From Thiomargarita sp. (GTDB lineage Bacteria; Pseudomonadota; Gammaproteobacteria; Beggiatoales; Beggiatoaceae): 36,359 nt of DNA. The stretch spans positions 1-36,359 of the forward strand of contig DYSU01000022.1 in the NCBI GenBank assembly GCA_020726335.1. The letters are read 5' to 3'. The notes under the pieces are model-generated. The model was not told the DNA's origin, searched no databases, and saw nothing but the letters and a program-made list of their open reading frames with translations. Positions 1-8,415 of the stretch are shown piece by piece (positions within the stretch are counted from its first letter, which is position 1; every line of letters begins with the position of its first letter). A program made the position numbers and the translations under genes.

Positions 1-56
1 CCAATAAGCATAATTGGAAGAAAAGCGAAGATAAAAAGGTAAGAATTGAAGAGCAT
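1..56 (-). CDS. MBOAT family O-acyltransferase, N-terminal fragment (partial)
   Basis: Reading the minus strand from the ATG at 56 to the window edge gives 18 complete codons, MLFNSYLFIFAFLPIMLI. This matches the characteristic opening of AlgI/DltB-type membrane-bound O-acyltransferases, which begin with MLFNS followed by a hydrophobic first membrane segment containing FLP. A GGA-containing ribosome-binding site lies about six bases upstream of the ATG. Family members acetylate cell-surface polysaccharides such as alginate, working with an SGNH/AlgX-like partner. The rest of the gene lies outside the window, so the catalytic histidine cannot be checked. The gene is divergent from the secreted caspase-like gene. 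The family call rests only on the N-terminal pattern. Confidence 0.72.
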   Translation of the reverse strand, partial: MLFNSYLFIFAFLPIMLI

Positions 57-204
57 GGTTTTCCAATATCGTAAAATAAAAGTCTAAAATCACAATAACC
101 ATATATTTTAAAGTATTTCGTATTGTAATCAAATTAAATAAATCTGGCCATATAAACGGCTGAATATGCTACAATCAACACAGGTTGAGGGAGAGAGTAA
201 CGTT
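57..204. promoter_or_regulatory. AT-rich divergent intergenic region
   Basis: This 148-base gap separates the divergent MBOAT and DUF1566/caspase-like genes and is clearly AT-richer than the coding sequence around it. A TACAAT hexamer at 170-175 could serve as a -10 element for the rightward gene, but no good -35 element sits at the right distance. A purine-rich Shine-Dalgarno stretch, GAGGGAGAGAG, lies at about 187-197 and points to the ATG at 205. No RNA gene or repeat was recognised. Confidence 0.4.
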
Positions 205-2547
205 ATGAAACAGTTGTTTATTTTTATGTTGTGGTGCTTCAGTGTGGCCGTGCAGGCGGCCACTGCGTTTCAAGTCAACGGCGATGGCACGGTGACGCAG
301 TCTTTGTATGGATTGATGTGGCAACAGCAAGATGATGGGGTAGAGCGCAATTGGGCGAATGCACAAAGCCATTGTGAGGCGTTGTCTTTGGCGGGGCATG
401 AGGATTGGCGGTTGCCTACGCCCAATGAGTTGGTTTCTATTGTGGATTATGCGCGTTCTGATCTCAACATTGATCAAACGGTATTTTTAAAAACCCAAAG
501 TGCAGGCTACTGGTCGGGCATACCCCATGCGGTTCATTCTGATGACGCATGGATTGTGTACTTCTACGGTGGTGGCGTGGCCAGTACCCGCAAGGATTAT
601 ACGGGTTATACGCGCTGTGTTCGCGCGGGGGTTCGTTCAGATTCTTCGACCACTTTGCTCATTTCTTTGCAAAACAACGGCGATGGCACGGTATCCGATA
701 ACCAAGGATTGATGTGGCAACAGGGTGACGCGGGTCAGGCCCGCAGTTTTGCCCAAGCCCAGAGCTATTGCGATAACTTGGGTTTGGCGGATAAAACAGA
801 TTGGGTTTTGCCCAATATCAGCCAATTGCACAGCTTGGTGGACTATTATTCACAGCAACCTGCCCTATCGCCGCTGTTTCCTGACACCCAATTTTTAGGC
901 GATCTGTACAATTTAGGCGGTTATTGGTCAGCAACGCCCTCTGCGGTTGATTCTGAGCGTGCGTGGTTCGCGTCTTTCAGAGATGGCTATGTGGAACTTG
1001 GCCATAAGGGCAACACCAATTATGTGCGTTGTGTTCGCGCCCGTTCAGAACCCACGCCCCAACCACAACCTCAGCCACAGCCCCAGCCCAAACCCCAGCC
1101 AACAGACAGCATCGGTAAAGCCATCATCATCACCGCCAGCGGGGCTTATGAGGGCAATTCTTTGTTTCCCCGCAGTGAAGAGTTGACGCGCAAAATGTAT
1201 CAAACCTTGTCGCAACGGGGGTTTAGCCATGCTGATATTGTTTGGTTGAATCCCAAAACGTGGCAAGATGTTGATGGCGATGGCAAAGATGATGCGGTGG
1301 TTGACAATGACCTGTTTGACCCTGCCAACGCATTGACACAAGCGTTTCAACAAGCCAGCCAGTTGGGTGCGGGACAACAATTTGTGTTTTTTGTCCACGG
1401 TCATGCCCAGCAAAACAAATTGAAAATCACCCGTGATTATTGGCTGGAAGCCCGTCAATTGCGCGATTTATTGGCGCAAGTGCCTGCCAGCATCACCCAA
1501 TTATTGATTTTTGATACCTGTTTTTCAGGCTCTTTTTTGGATGAATTGGCGGCTAAAAATCGCATTATTTTAACCGCCTCCGATGCCAACAGCTCTGCGT
1601 GGAACAGTAAAAATGACAGTTTTTCCGAACCTTTAATCAAAGGGTTGCGCCGCAATCAAAATATCAGTCAAGCTTTTGAAAGTGCAGAAGATTATATTTT
1701 GGGCAATGCGCGAATTTTTGGTGAGCAAAAACCACAATTGGATGATGACGCGGATGGACAATTCACCAGCAAAGACGGCCTGTTGGCGCGCCAAGTTTAT
1801 TTGGGCAAAGAAGGTGCGCGTGCCGCAGATATTGCGGAAATTTTGCAAGTGCATCCTGTCATCAACTTGGGCGCGGAACAAGCTGACGCGGTGTTATGGG
1901 TGAAAACCAGCCCCACAGGGGCAGAGATTAAAACTGTGCGGGCGTTGTTGATTTTCCCCGGGGTGCAGGCGCAGACGTATCAAGGTGAGCAAACTGATTT
2001 TGGGCGCATTGAATTGCCACTGGTTTATAACGCCGCGCAAGACCGTTTTGAAGGCGCGTACAATCAATTTGCCCAAGCGGGCTTGTGGCAAATCAGTTAT
2101 GAAGCCCAAGGTTTGGACGGCAGTTGGTCGGATAAAATCATGGGTGAAGTGCAGGCAACAGGCGTGAATAAAGCCGTGAGTTTGCAACCACAAGTAAACC
2201 GCAGCCGTTATGCCACGGGCGATAAATTTCATTTTTCGCTGGTGGTTAATCCGTTGAAAGCGGGGCGTTATGATTTGTATGTGGCGGTGATTTTCCCCGC
2301 AGGCTATTTTGTCACCATCGCTTATCCTTTTAATTTAAGTTTTCCTGATGTCATTCAAGCCTATAAAACGGATTTGGCTTTGTCGAACAAGGAAACCTTT
2401 AATATCATGGAGTTTTCTTTGCCCGCAGGTTTAAAAACGGGGGCGTATCAAGTGTGTACCGTTATCACAGCCACGGGCGCGCCTGCCCAAAAAGTGGAAA
2501 ATTGGTTGGATGTGCAGTGTCAAGGGTTTACTTTGACTGAAATATAG
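205..2547 (+). CDS. Secreted protein with two DUF1566 domains and a C13/caspase-like peptidase domain
   Basis: The ATG at 205 is preferred over an in-frame ATG at 166: it has a strong Shine-Dalgarno sequence and directly starts a signal peptide (residues 1-18, ending AVQA). Two DUF1566 (Lcl C-terminal-like) domains follow at about 22-140 and 152-278, each with GDGTV, GLMWQQ, a spaced cysteine, DW-LP and a closing RCVRA. A Pro-Gln linker (about 284-300) leads to a clan-CD peptidase-like domain from about 303. Its HGHA motif places the histidine at 398, and DTCFSGS places the cysteine at 439, the expected caspase/legumain dyad. Two Asp-rich DxDGDG-like segments may bind calcium. The last ~200 residues look beta-rich and end in a module resembling the end of the next gene. 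The substrate is unknown, and the domain could be a non-processing relative. Confidence 0.9.
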   Translation: MKQLFIFMLWCFSVAVQAATAFQVNGDGTVTQSLYGLMWQQQDDGVERNWANAQSHCEALSLAGHEDWRLPTPNELVSIVDYARSDLNIDQTVFLKTQSAGYWSGIPHAVHSDDAWIVYFYGGGVASTRKDYTGYTRCVRAGVRSDSSTTLLISLQNNGDGTVSDNQGLMWQQGDAGQARSFAQAQSYCDNLGLADKTDWVLPNISQLHSLVDYYSQQPALSPLFPDTQFLGDLYNLGGYWSATPSAVDSERAWFASFRDGYVELGHKGNTNYVRCVRARSEPTPQPQPQPQPQPKPQPTDSIGKAIIITASGAYEGNSLFPRSEELTRKMYQTLSQRGFSHADIVWLNPKTWQDVDGDGKDDAVVDNDLFDPANALTQAFQQASQLGAGQQFVFFVHGHAQQNKLKITRDYWLEARQLRDLLAQVPASITQLLIFDTCFSGSFLDELAAKNRIILTASDANSSAWNSKNDSFSEPLIKGLRRNQNISQAFESAEDYILGNARIFGEQKPQLDDDADGQFTSKDGLLARQVYLGKEGARAADIAEILQVHPVINLGAEQADAVLWVKTSPTGAEIKTVRALLIFPGVQAQTYQGEQTDFGRIELPLVYNAAQDRFEGAYNQFAQAGLWQISYEAQGLDGSWSDKIMGEVQATGVNKAVSLQPQVNRSRYATGDKFHFSLVVNPLKAGRYDLYVAVIFPAGYFVTIAYPFNLSFPDVIQAYKTDLALSNKETFNIMEFSLPAGLKTGAYQVCTVITATGAPAQKVENWLDVQCQGFTLTEI
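1054..1107 (+). repeat. Pro-Gln codon repeat linker
   Basis: A degenerate CC-N CA-R repeat encodes PTPQPQPQPQPQPKPQP. It separates the second DUF1566 domain from the caspase-like domain and probably forms an extended, flexible tether. Because it is a short in-frame hexanucleotide-like repeat, its length could vary between strains without breaking the frame. Confidence 0.85.
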
Positions 2548-2607
2548 CTAAACTGGATAAACTTGTTTTCAATCTGATTGCACAAATGACTTGAGAGGCG
2601 TACTTTT

Positions 2608-5385
2608 ATGGCAAAGATTCCTGTTTTTTTTATCAGCTTGTTGTTCTTCAATCAATCCCAAGCGGGTTGTGCTGTGCATGAAATCAGTCAAGGACAGTAT
2701 TTGCTGAGTCATCCCAGCCAAATGGTGGCGACTGCGGATGGCAACCAAGTTTTTTTGTTGGATGAGTTGGCGGGCAATGTCAATCGAATCAATACCACAG
2801 AAAAGTTCATCACTGAGGCCATCACTGTGGGCGGCGAACCCACCGCTTTGGCTTTGGACGAAGCGCAACAGCGGTTGTATGTGGCGGATATGTTTAATGG
2901 CAATATTCAGGTGATTGATTACAGCGGCCAACCTGCAAAGCTTATAAACACTAAAAATATCAGTGAGTTAAAAGCCGGCGCATTGTTATGGGATGCGGCC
3001 AGAGGGCAATTGATTGTCAGCAACAGCAAAGACGCTTCTATTTTATTATTAACCCCTGATTTAATTGAAAAAAAACGCATTCAAGGCACCAAGCAAACCC
3101 TATTGGCTCACGACATGGTGTTGTTGAATTCGACTTTGTATGTCAGTTATGAAGGCAGTCATCAAGTGGGCGTTTACGATTTGAACCAAGGGCAGTTGCA
3201 AACCACGATTGGGGTCGATAAAAACCCAACGGATATGGTGTTGTCTGCTACAGGGTCGATGGTATATGTGTTAAACAGTGGCAACAGCAGTTTGTCGATC
3301 ATTGACACCCAAAAACAAAGTAAAACAAAAACCATTGTCGGTTTGGATTATCCCGTGACCATGGCTTTGGTTGGGGAACGTTTATGGATTGCGGGCAATG
3401 GCAGGGCCAGTTTGCAACAATTTGATGTCAAAAATGAAGTGTTGTTGGCGCAAAAAACCTGTAATGAAGGGATTGAACGCCCCGCTGACATGGTGGTCTT
3501 GCCACAACGCAATAAAGTTTACCTCAGTCATCAAGACAGTGTCAGTGAAGTGGTGTGGGGCGATGGGTTCAGTTTTTCGTTAAAATGTGACGCAGATTCT
3601 GCCTTTAAACCCATCACCCAAGCCAACATAAAAGCCAATGAAAGTTGCCAACTACAAATTGACGGCGGCAGTGGTGTATTCAACATCACAACGCAATCGA
3701 CCCACATCACCCTAAAACAGGGCAACCAACCGTATTTGTGGCAACTGACCGCAGGCAACGTGGGCGACTCGTTCAATTTAAATGTCACGGATAAAACCAG
3801 CAATGAAGTTTTGACTTTATTCACAACCATTGTGGCAGACATGGAACTCAAAGCCAATGGGAAAACCATCACAGACTTTATCAGTACAAGCATGGGGCAA
3901 ACGCTTGTATTCAGTGTTGCTGGCGGGCAAGCCCCTTACACATGGGCGGTAAAGAGTGGATCAGGCGAATTAAGCACAACCACAGGCGCGCAAGTGGTTT
4001 ATAAACCGACAAAAATCACTTTAACAGGACAAGCCGATGTTGTGAACGTGTCGGATGGGAATCAGTCAGTTAAAAGCATTAATATCAATGTGTTATCTGT
4101 TGATGGGGTCAGCATTTCCCCCAGCACTGCGGTGGTTGAACCCAACAAAGAAGTCAAATTTTATGCGCTGGGTGGGCAACAATACGAATGGCAAGTCACA
4201 GCAGGGCGCATAGACCGTTATGCGGGTGAACAAGTGCTGTTCACGGCCCCCAATGAAACAGGCGAAGTGGGTTTATTGGTTACCGACCCCAGCACAGGTA
4301 AAACAGCACAAGCCTTTATTTATGTGGTCACTGAAAACTTAACCATCAATCCTTTTCACAAAACCCTTGATTTACAAGGCACGGTGGTGTTTCAAGTTTT
4401 GGGTGGCCACCCGCCTTACACATGGACAGCCAGCGAAGGGGATTTCACGTCCTATCAAGCCCCAACCACAACCTATGTTGCACCCAAATTGATTCGTCAG
4501 GCAAAAATCACCGTCAAAGACAACGGCGGACGCAGCGCAACCGCTCAAGTGGAAGTGAACAGCCATTTATTGCTCAGCCCCGCAACAGCGGTGGTTTATG
4601 CAGGCGAAACGATCAAATTTACGTTGGCGCGGGCAGAGGCTGAAGCCCATTGGACAGTCAGCGGTGGCGGCGAATTTAAACAAACCAGCCCGCTTGGTGC
4701 GGAATTCATTGCGCCGATGAATGTAGGGCCAGTGGTGGTGGGCGCAACAGACGGTCGTGGTGATTACATACAGTCCATTGTGTTTGTCATCAGTAAAAAT
4801 CTATATCTCAGTCACAATTATATTAATAATCAACCGCCTGCAGGACAAACCATCCGACTGGGGGTTGAAGGTGGCACGCCGCCTTATATCTGGTCAACCA
4901 CCATGGGCGTTTTATCCGCCAGCGAAGGCAAAAGCGTGTTTTTTACCACACCGACCCGTTTAAGCCAACCACAAGAAGAGGTTGCCGTCACGGTTGAAGA
5001 CGGTACAGGCCTGTTGGCCGCAGTGCATTTTGATGTGCAAAATCAACAAGATTGCCAAGACACCGCCCCTTGTGTGGCGCAAACGGATAAAAACATAAAA
5101 ATCAATTTGCCCGCACTGACGGCTGAACAAGCACACTATGTTGCGATTGCCCTACCCCAAAACCCCCTGTTATGGGTGTTCACAGACTTGAACCAATTCA
5201 TTGCTTTTGACCCCCAACAACTGCCCGCATGGCAGGGGACACAGCAGATGCTGGATTTTCCCCTCACTGAAAACTTACCCAAAGGCACTTATACCGTTTA
5301 TCTGTTGCACATGCCCATTGGCATGAACCCCATGGCAAATTTAGACAAAGGACAACTCACCACCCGCTCTTTTACCCTAGAATAG
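2608..5385 (+). CDS. Secreted YVTN-type beta-propeller protein with tandem Ig-like domains
   Basis: A GAGAGG Shine-Dalgarno sequence at 2593-2598 supports the ATG at 2608. Residues 1-19 form a signal peptide ending in SQA. Residues ~25-320 contain repeated propeller blades of the YVTN/surface-layer type, for example RLYVADMFNGNIQVID and MVYVLNSGNSSLSIID. From ~330 to ~830 there are several Ig-like or cadherin-like repeats marked by GG-PPYTW motifs (GGQAPYTW, GGHPPYTW, GGTPPYIW) and alternating -SP-TAVV- segments. The C-terminus, with a YVAIALP motif and a PKGTYTVYLL motif, resembles the end of the upstream gene. The 60-base gap suggests one transcript. No catalytic motif is visible, so a binding or adhesive role is most likely (inference). 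Confidence 0.85.
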   Translation: MAKIPVFFISLLFFNQSQAGCAVHEISQGQYLLSHPSQMVATADGNQVFLLDELAGNVNRINTTEKFITEAITVGGEPTALALDEAQQRLYVADMFNGNIQVIDYSGQPAKLINTKNISELKAGALLWDAARGQLIVSNSKDASILLLTPDLIEKKRIQGTKQTLLAHDMVLLNSTLYVSYEGSHQVGVYDLNQGQLQTTIGVDKNPTDMVLSATGSMVYVLNSGNSSLSIIDTQKQSKTKTIVGLDYPVTMALVGERLWIAGNGRASLQQFDVKNEVLLAQKTCNEGIERPADMVVLPQRNKVYLSHQDSVSEVVWGDGFSFSLKCDADSAFKPITQANIKANESCQLQIDGGSGVFNITTQSTHITLKQGNQPYLWQLTAGNVGDSFNLNVTDKTSNEVLTLFTTIVADMELKANGKTITDFISTSMGQTLVFSVAGGQAPYTWAVKSGSGELSTTTGAQVVYKPTKITLTGQADVVNVSDGNQSVKSININVLSVDGVSISPSTAVVEPNKEVKFYALGGQQYEWQVTAGRIDRYAGEQVLFTAPNETGEVGLLVTDPSTGKTAQAFIYVVTENLTINPFHKTLDLQGTVVFQVLGGHPPYTWTASEGDFTSYQAPTTTYVAPKLIRQAKITVKDNGGRSATAQVEVNSHLLLSPATAVVYAGETIKFTLARAEAEAHWTVSGGGEFKQTSPLGAEFIAPMNVGPVVVGATDGRGDYIQSIVFVISKNLYLSHNYINNQPPAGQTIRLGVEGGTPPYIWSTTMGVLSASEGKSVFFTTPTRLSQPQEEVAVTVEDGTGLLAAVHFDVQNQQDCQDTAPCVAQTDKNIKINLPALTAEQAHYVAIALPQNPLLWVFTDLNQFIAFDPQQLPAWQGTQQMLDFPLTENLPKGTYTVYLLHMPIGMNPMANLDKGQLTTRSFTLE

Positions 5386-5387
5386 TG

Positions 5388-6548
5388 TTATACGGTGGGC
5401 GGGCGGGCTTCTTCAACCACAGGGGTACAATAATCAAATTTTTTGGAATCATTGATCAGGGCGCGCATGTTCATATATGCCCGTTCTGAAACATCATGCC
5501 ACGCGCTGACTTGTTGACGAAATTGTTCAATGGAATCATAAACTTTTTGGGTAAAAGGGTCTTTGGCCGCTTCGTTGCGAATCGCTTCATCGACATATTG
5601 GCGCATTTGTTTTAACACAGCAAACGGCAATGGCCGCAGGTCCACACGGTGTTCATTGACCAAAGTGTGCAAGGCTTGGCCATTTTTGGCGGTGAATTCG
5701 GCCAGCATGTCTTGATTGGCCACGCGGCTGGCATAAGTGACGATGTTTTGCAATTGTTTGGGCAAACTTTCATAGGCTTTTTTATTGATCATACATTCCA
5801 TGGTGCTGCCCGGCTCATGCCATGCGGGATAATAATAGTATTTGGCAATTTTATAGAGGCCAAAAGCCAAGTCATTATACGGACCTACCCATTCCGTGGC
5901 ATCAATCGCCCCCGATTGCAACGCAGAAAACAGTTCACCGCCCGCCAAGGTCACGACTGTGCCTTTGGCCGCCGTCAGCGCGTTTGCGCCAAAGCCGGGG
6001 ATGCGCATTTTCAAGCCGCTTAAATCTTGGATGTCATTGATTTCTCTATTAAACCAACCGGCCATTTGCACTCCTGTATTGCCTGCGGCGGTGGGTATCA
6101 AACCATGGTGTTCATAGGCCTCTCGCCATAAATCCATGCCGCCGCCGTAATACAGCCAAGCGTTCATTTCTTGCGCAGTCAAGCCAAATGGAATGGTGGT
6201 AAAAAATTGATTCACCGCCCCTTTATTGCGCCAATAATAGGATGCGCTGTGACCCATTTCGACTTTGCCTTGTGAAACGGCATCAAACACTTCCATGGCC
6301 GGCACAATTTCGCCCGCACCATAGACTTTAATTTGCAATTGCCCATCAGATAAGTCATTGATTATTTTTGCTAAAAACTCTGCACCCGCGCCCAAGCCGG
6401 GGAAATTTTTTGGCCAACTGGTGACCATTTTCCATTTATAGGTTTTATGGGGTTGCACAACGGGGGCAACTACAGGTGCGGCCAAAGCCGCAGATGAGAC
6501 AGCCAAGCCACCCAACCCAGTGGCTTTGATAAAATCACGACGTTTCAT
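5388..6548 (-). CDS. TRAP transporter substrate-binding protein, DctP/TakP family, Tat-exported
   Basis: The protein begins MKRRDFIKATG, a twin-arginine signal, followed by a hydrophobic Ala-rich segment. The mature part starts YKWKMVTSWPKNFPG and carries family signatures such as GAGEIVPAMEVFDAVSQG, the conserved arginine region LKMRIPGFGAN, and ATEWVGPYND. This matches periplasmic TRAP solute receptors that bind carboxylates, especially alpha-keto acids (TakP-like). A consensus AAGGAG at 6556-6561 lies eight bases before the ATG. The gene follows engB by 56 bases, and its stop is two bases from the stop of the convergent propeller gene. No DctQ or DctM membrane subunit gene is nearby, so the transporter must be encoded elsewhere or the protein is solitary. 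The exact ligand is not readable from the sequence. Confidence 0.93.
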   Translation of the reverse strand: MKRRDFIKATGLGGLAVSSAALAAPVVAPVVQPHKTYKWKMVTSWPKNFPGLGAGAEFLAKIINDLSDGQLQIKVYGAGEIVPAMEVFDAVSQGKVEMGHSASYYWRNKGAVNQFFTTIPFGLTAQEMNAWLYYGGGMDLWREAYEHHGLIPTAAGNTGVQMAGWFNREINDIQDLSGLKMRIPGFGANALTAAKGTVVTLAGGELFSALQSGAIDATEWVGPYNDLAFGLYKIAKYYYYPAWHEPGSTMECMINKKAYESLPKQLQNIVTYASRVANQDMLAEFTAKNGQALHTLVNEHRVDLRPLPFAVLKQMRQYVDEAIRNEAAKDPFTQKVYDSIEQFRQQVSAWHDVSERAYMNMRALINDSKKFDYCTPVVEEARPPTV

Positions 6549-6604
6549 TAGATAACTCCTTCTCTTGGGCTTTCAACACCGAATTCATCATAATAAAAAT
6601 AAAA

Positions 6605-7225
6605 CTACAGCGCGACATCGGTTTGCAACCAATGATCCAACTGCTGTTGCGCTTGTTCAATCCCTGTGCGTTTCAACGCCGAAAACAACTGCAAACTGAA
6701 CAACTGCTCAGCTGCCTCGCCCCATTGTTTGAGCAATGCGGCGCGGGTGGCTTGCAACACGCCCAAGCCTTGGCCTTTGCTCATTTTATCCGCTTTGGTC
6801 AATAAAACATGCGCGGGCATGTCCGCTTGCACACACCAAGTCAACATCTGCAAATCATGGTCAGTCAATGGCCTGCGAATGTCCACCAACAACATCAAGC
6901 CTTCTAAACTGTGCCGATTTTGCAAATAAAGCTCCAGCGTATGTTGCCAATGTTGTTGAATTTTTAAAGGCACTTTGGCATAGCCATAGCCGGGTAAATC
7001 CACTAAACGGCGGTGTTCATCCAAAGTAAAAAAAATGATTTGTTGGGTGCGTCCCGGGGTTTTGCTGGTGCGTGCCAAACTTTTTTGCGCGGTGATGGCA
7101 TTGATTGCGCTGGATTTTCCCGCATTGGAACGGCCTGCAAACGCCACTTCCAACCCCACATCTTCGGGGGCTTGGGATAATTTATGCGCACTGATGGCAT
7201 AACACGCTCGATGGTAAATCGACAT
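6605..7225 (-). CDS. engB: Ribosome biogenesis GTPase EngB/YihA
   Basis: This 206-residue protein is a TRAFAC-class GTPase that assists large ribosomal subunit assembly. All GTPase motifs are present: G1 GRSNAGKSSAINA near residue 30, G2 TPGRTQ, G3 LVDLPGYGYA, G4 LLTKADK and a G5-like FSALKRTG. Length and motif spacing match the EngB/YsxC family. The ATG at 7225 directly abuts the TAA of the upstream methyltransferase gene (7226-7228), implying translational coupling. Confidence 0.97.
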   Translation of the reverse strand: MSIYHRACYAISAHKLSQAPEDVGLEVAFAGRSNAGKSSAINAITAQKSLARTSKTPGRTQQIIFFTLDEHRRLVDLPGYGYAKVPLKIQQHWQHTLELYLQNRHSLEGLMLLVDIRRPLTDHDLQMLTWCVQADMPAHVLLTKADKMSKGQGLGVLQATRAALLKQWGEAAEQLFSLQLFSALKRTGIEQAQQQLDHWLQTDVAL

Positions 7226-8392
7226 TTATAAAGCCCTGCGTCGGTCATGGGTAAAGCCTGCCAACGGGACAGTTAAATCGCGGCTTAAGGCCATGACTTT
7301 AAACAATTCGCCCATTTCTTCAGGCAACAATAATTTTTTAATTTCAGTGTTCAACTGGATACGTTGCGACAAAGGGGCGGTTTGGGCTTGAGCAAAATAA
7401 TGTTCTAGCCCGTTGGCCAATAAAAATTGCGCCTGTGAAGTAAAACCTGCCACCATCAAGCCCGCTTGGTCAGCCGCCTCTGCCACCGCCGTGAAATCAA
7501 CATGGGCGGTGATGTCTTGCAAACCAATATGAATCAATGGATTGGCGTGGGTGCGGTGTTGATAAAAACACATCAACGTGCCTTGATCGCGCTGTAGATG
7601 GTAATATTCTGCACGGGGAAAACCGTAATCAATCAGCAAAACCAAACCTGCGGTCAACATGTCGGCCACCGTTTGCACCCACGCATTGAGTTGTGGATTA
7701 AATTCAGACCCATAGCCGACAGGCAAATCGCTGATAAAATCAGGCAAACCCCCGTCGCTGGCATACCAATTGGCGTGCAACGCATCGCCGTGATTTTCCA
7801 CCATCAGCAGAGACGCGCCGTTGGCTTCAACGCGAAAACACTGAACAGGCATGGCATCCAGCACTTCATTGGCCAACACCAGACCACGGATTGATCGCGG
7901 CAACTGGGTCAACCACACCAAGCGATCAAACCAAGGCTGGGTTTGCAAGGTCTGTTGCTGGCGATGACGCAATTCGGCACTGGGTTCTAAAATAAAATAG
8001 TGTTCGGGCAAACAAGCCAAACGCGCCAATTCGCCCAACACGCTGGTCACCAATGCGCCCGATCCTGCGCCAAATTCCAAAATATCGCCACCGCCTAATG
8101 CCTGCAACACTGCGTGGCATTGCTGTGCCACGCAACAGCCAAACACGGGCGACAATTCGGGTGCGGTGATAAAATCGCCCTCTTTGCCGAATTTTTGCAA
8201 GCCGTTCATATAATAACCGCGTTGCGGCTTATACAGCGCGTATTGCATAAACTGTTGAAAAGTAATGCGTTGTTGTGGTTGTTGGGCAATTAAAGCTTGA
8301 ATTTCTGCTTGCAAAGCGCGGCTGTGTGGTATCGCCGCCGCAGGGGGTGCGGGCAAATGTGCGATCACATCCGCAGAAGAAAACACAGCCAT
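7226..8392 (-). CDS. SAM-dependent methyltransferase, MidA/NDUFAF7 (DUF185) family
   Basis: The ATG at 8392 is chosen. A longer reading from 8446 would overlap the end of glgP and add residues unlike the family, whereas 8392 gives about 388 residues and a weak GGACGG ribosome-binding site. Family signatures include the RGYYMNG segment, GDFITAPELSPVFG, and the SAM-binding LEFGAGSGALVTSVL motif. Later segments such as LANEVLDAMPVQ and GLVLLIDYGFPRAEYYH are typical of this group. Eukaryotic NDUFAF7 methylates an arginine of a complex I subunit; bacterial members are widespread but less defined, so the substrate here is an inference. It sits between glgP and engB with almost no spacing. Confidence 0.93.
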   Translation of the reverse strand: MAVFSSADVIAHLPAPPAAAIPHSRALQAEIQALIAQQPQQRITFQQFMQYALYKPQRGYYMNGLQKFGKEGDFITAPELSPVFGCCVAQQCHAVLQALGGGDILEFGAGSGALVTSVLGELARLACLPEHYFILEPSAELRHRQQQTLQTQPWFDRLVWLTQLPRSIRGLVLANEVLDAMPVQCFRVEANGASLLMVENHGDALHANWYASDGGLPDFISDLPVGYGSEFNPQLNAWVQTVADMLTAGLVLLIDYGFPRAEYYHLQRDQGTLMCFYQHRTHANPLIHIGLQDITAHVDFTAVAEAADQAGLMVAGFTSQAQFLLANGLEHYFAQAQTAPLSQRIQLNTEIKKLLLPEEMGELFKVMALSRDLTVPLAGFTHDRRRAL

Positions 8393-8415
8393 GCCAACGT
8401 GCCGTCCAAAAGTCG

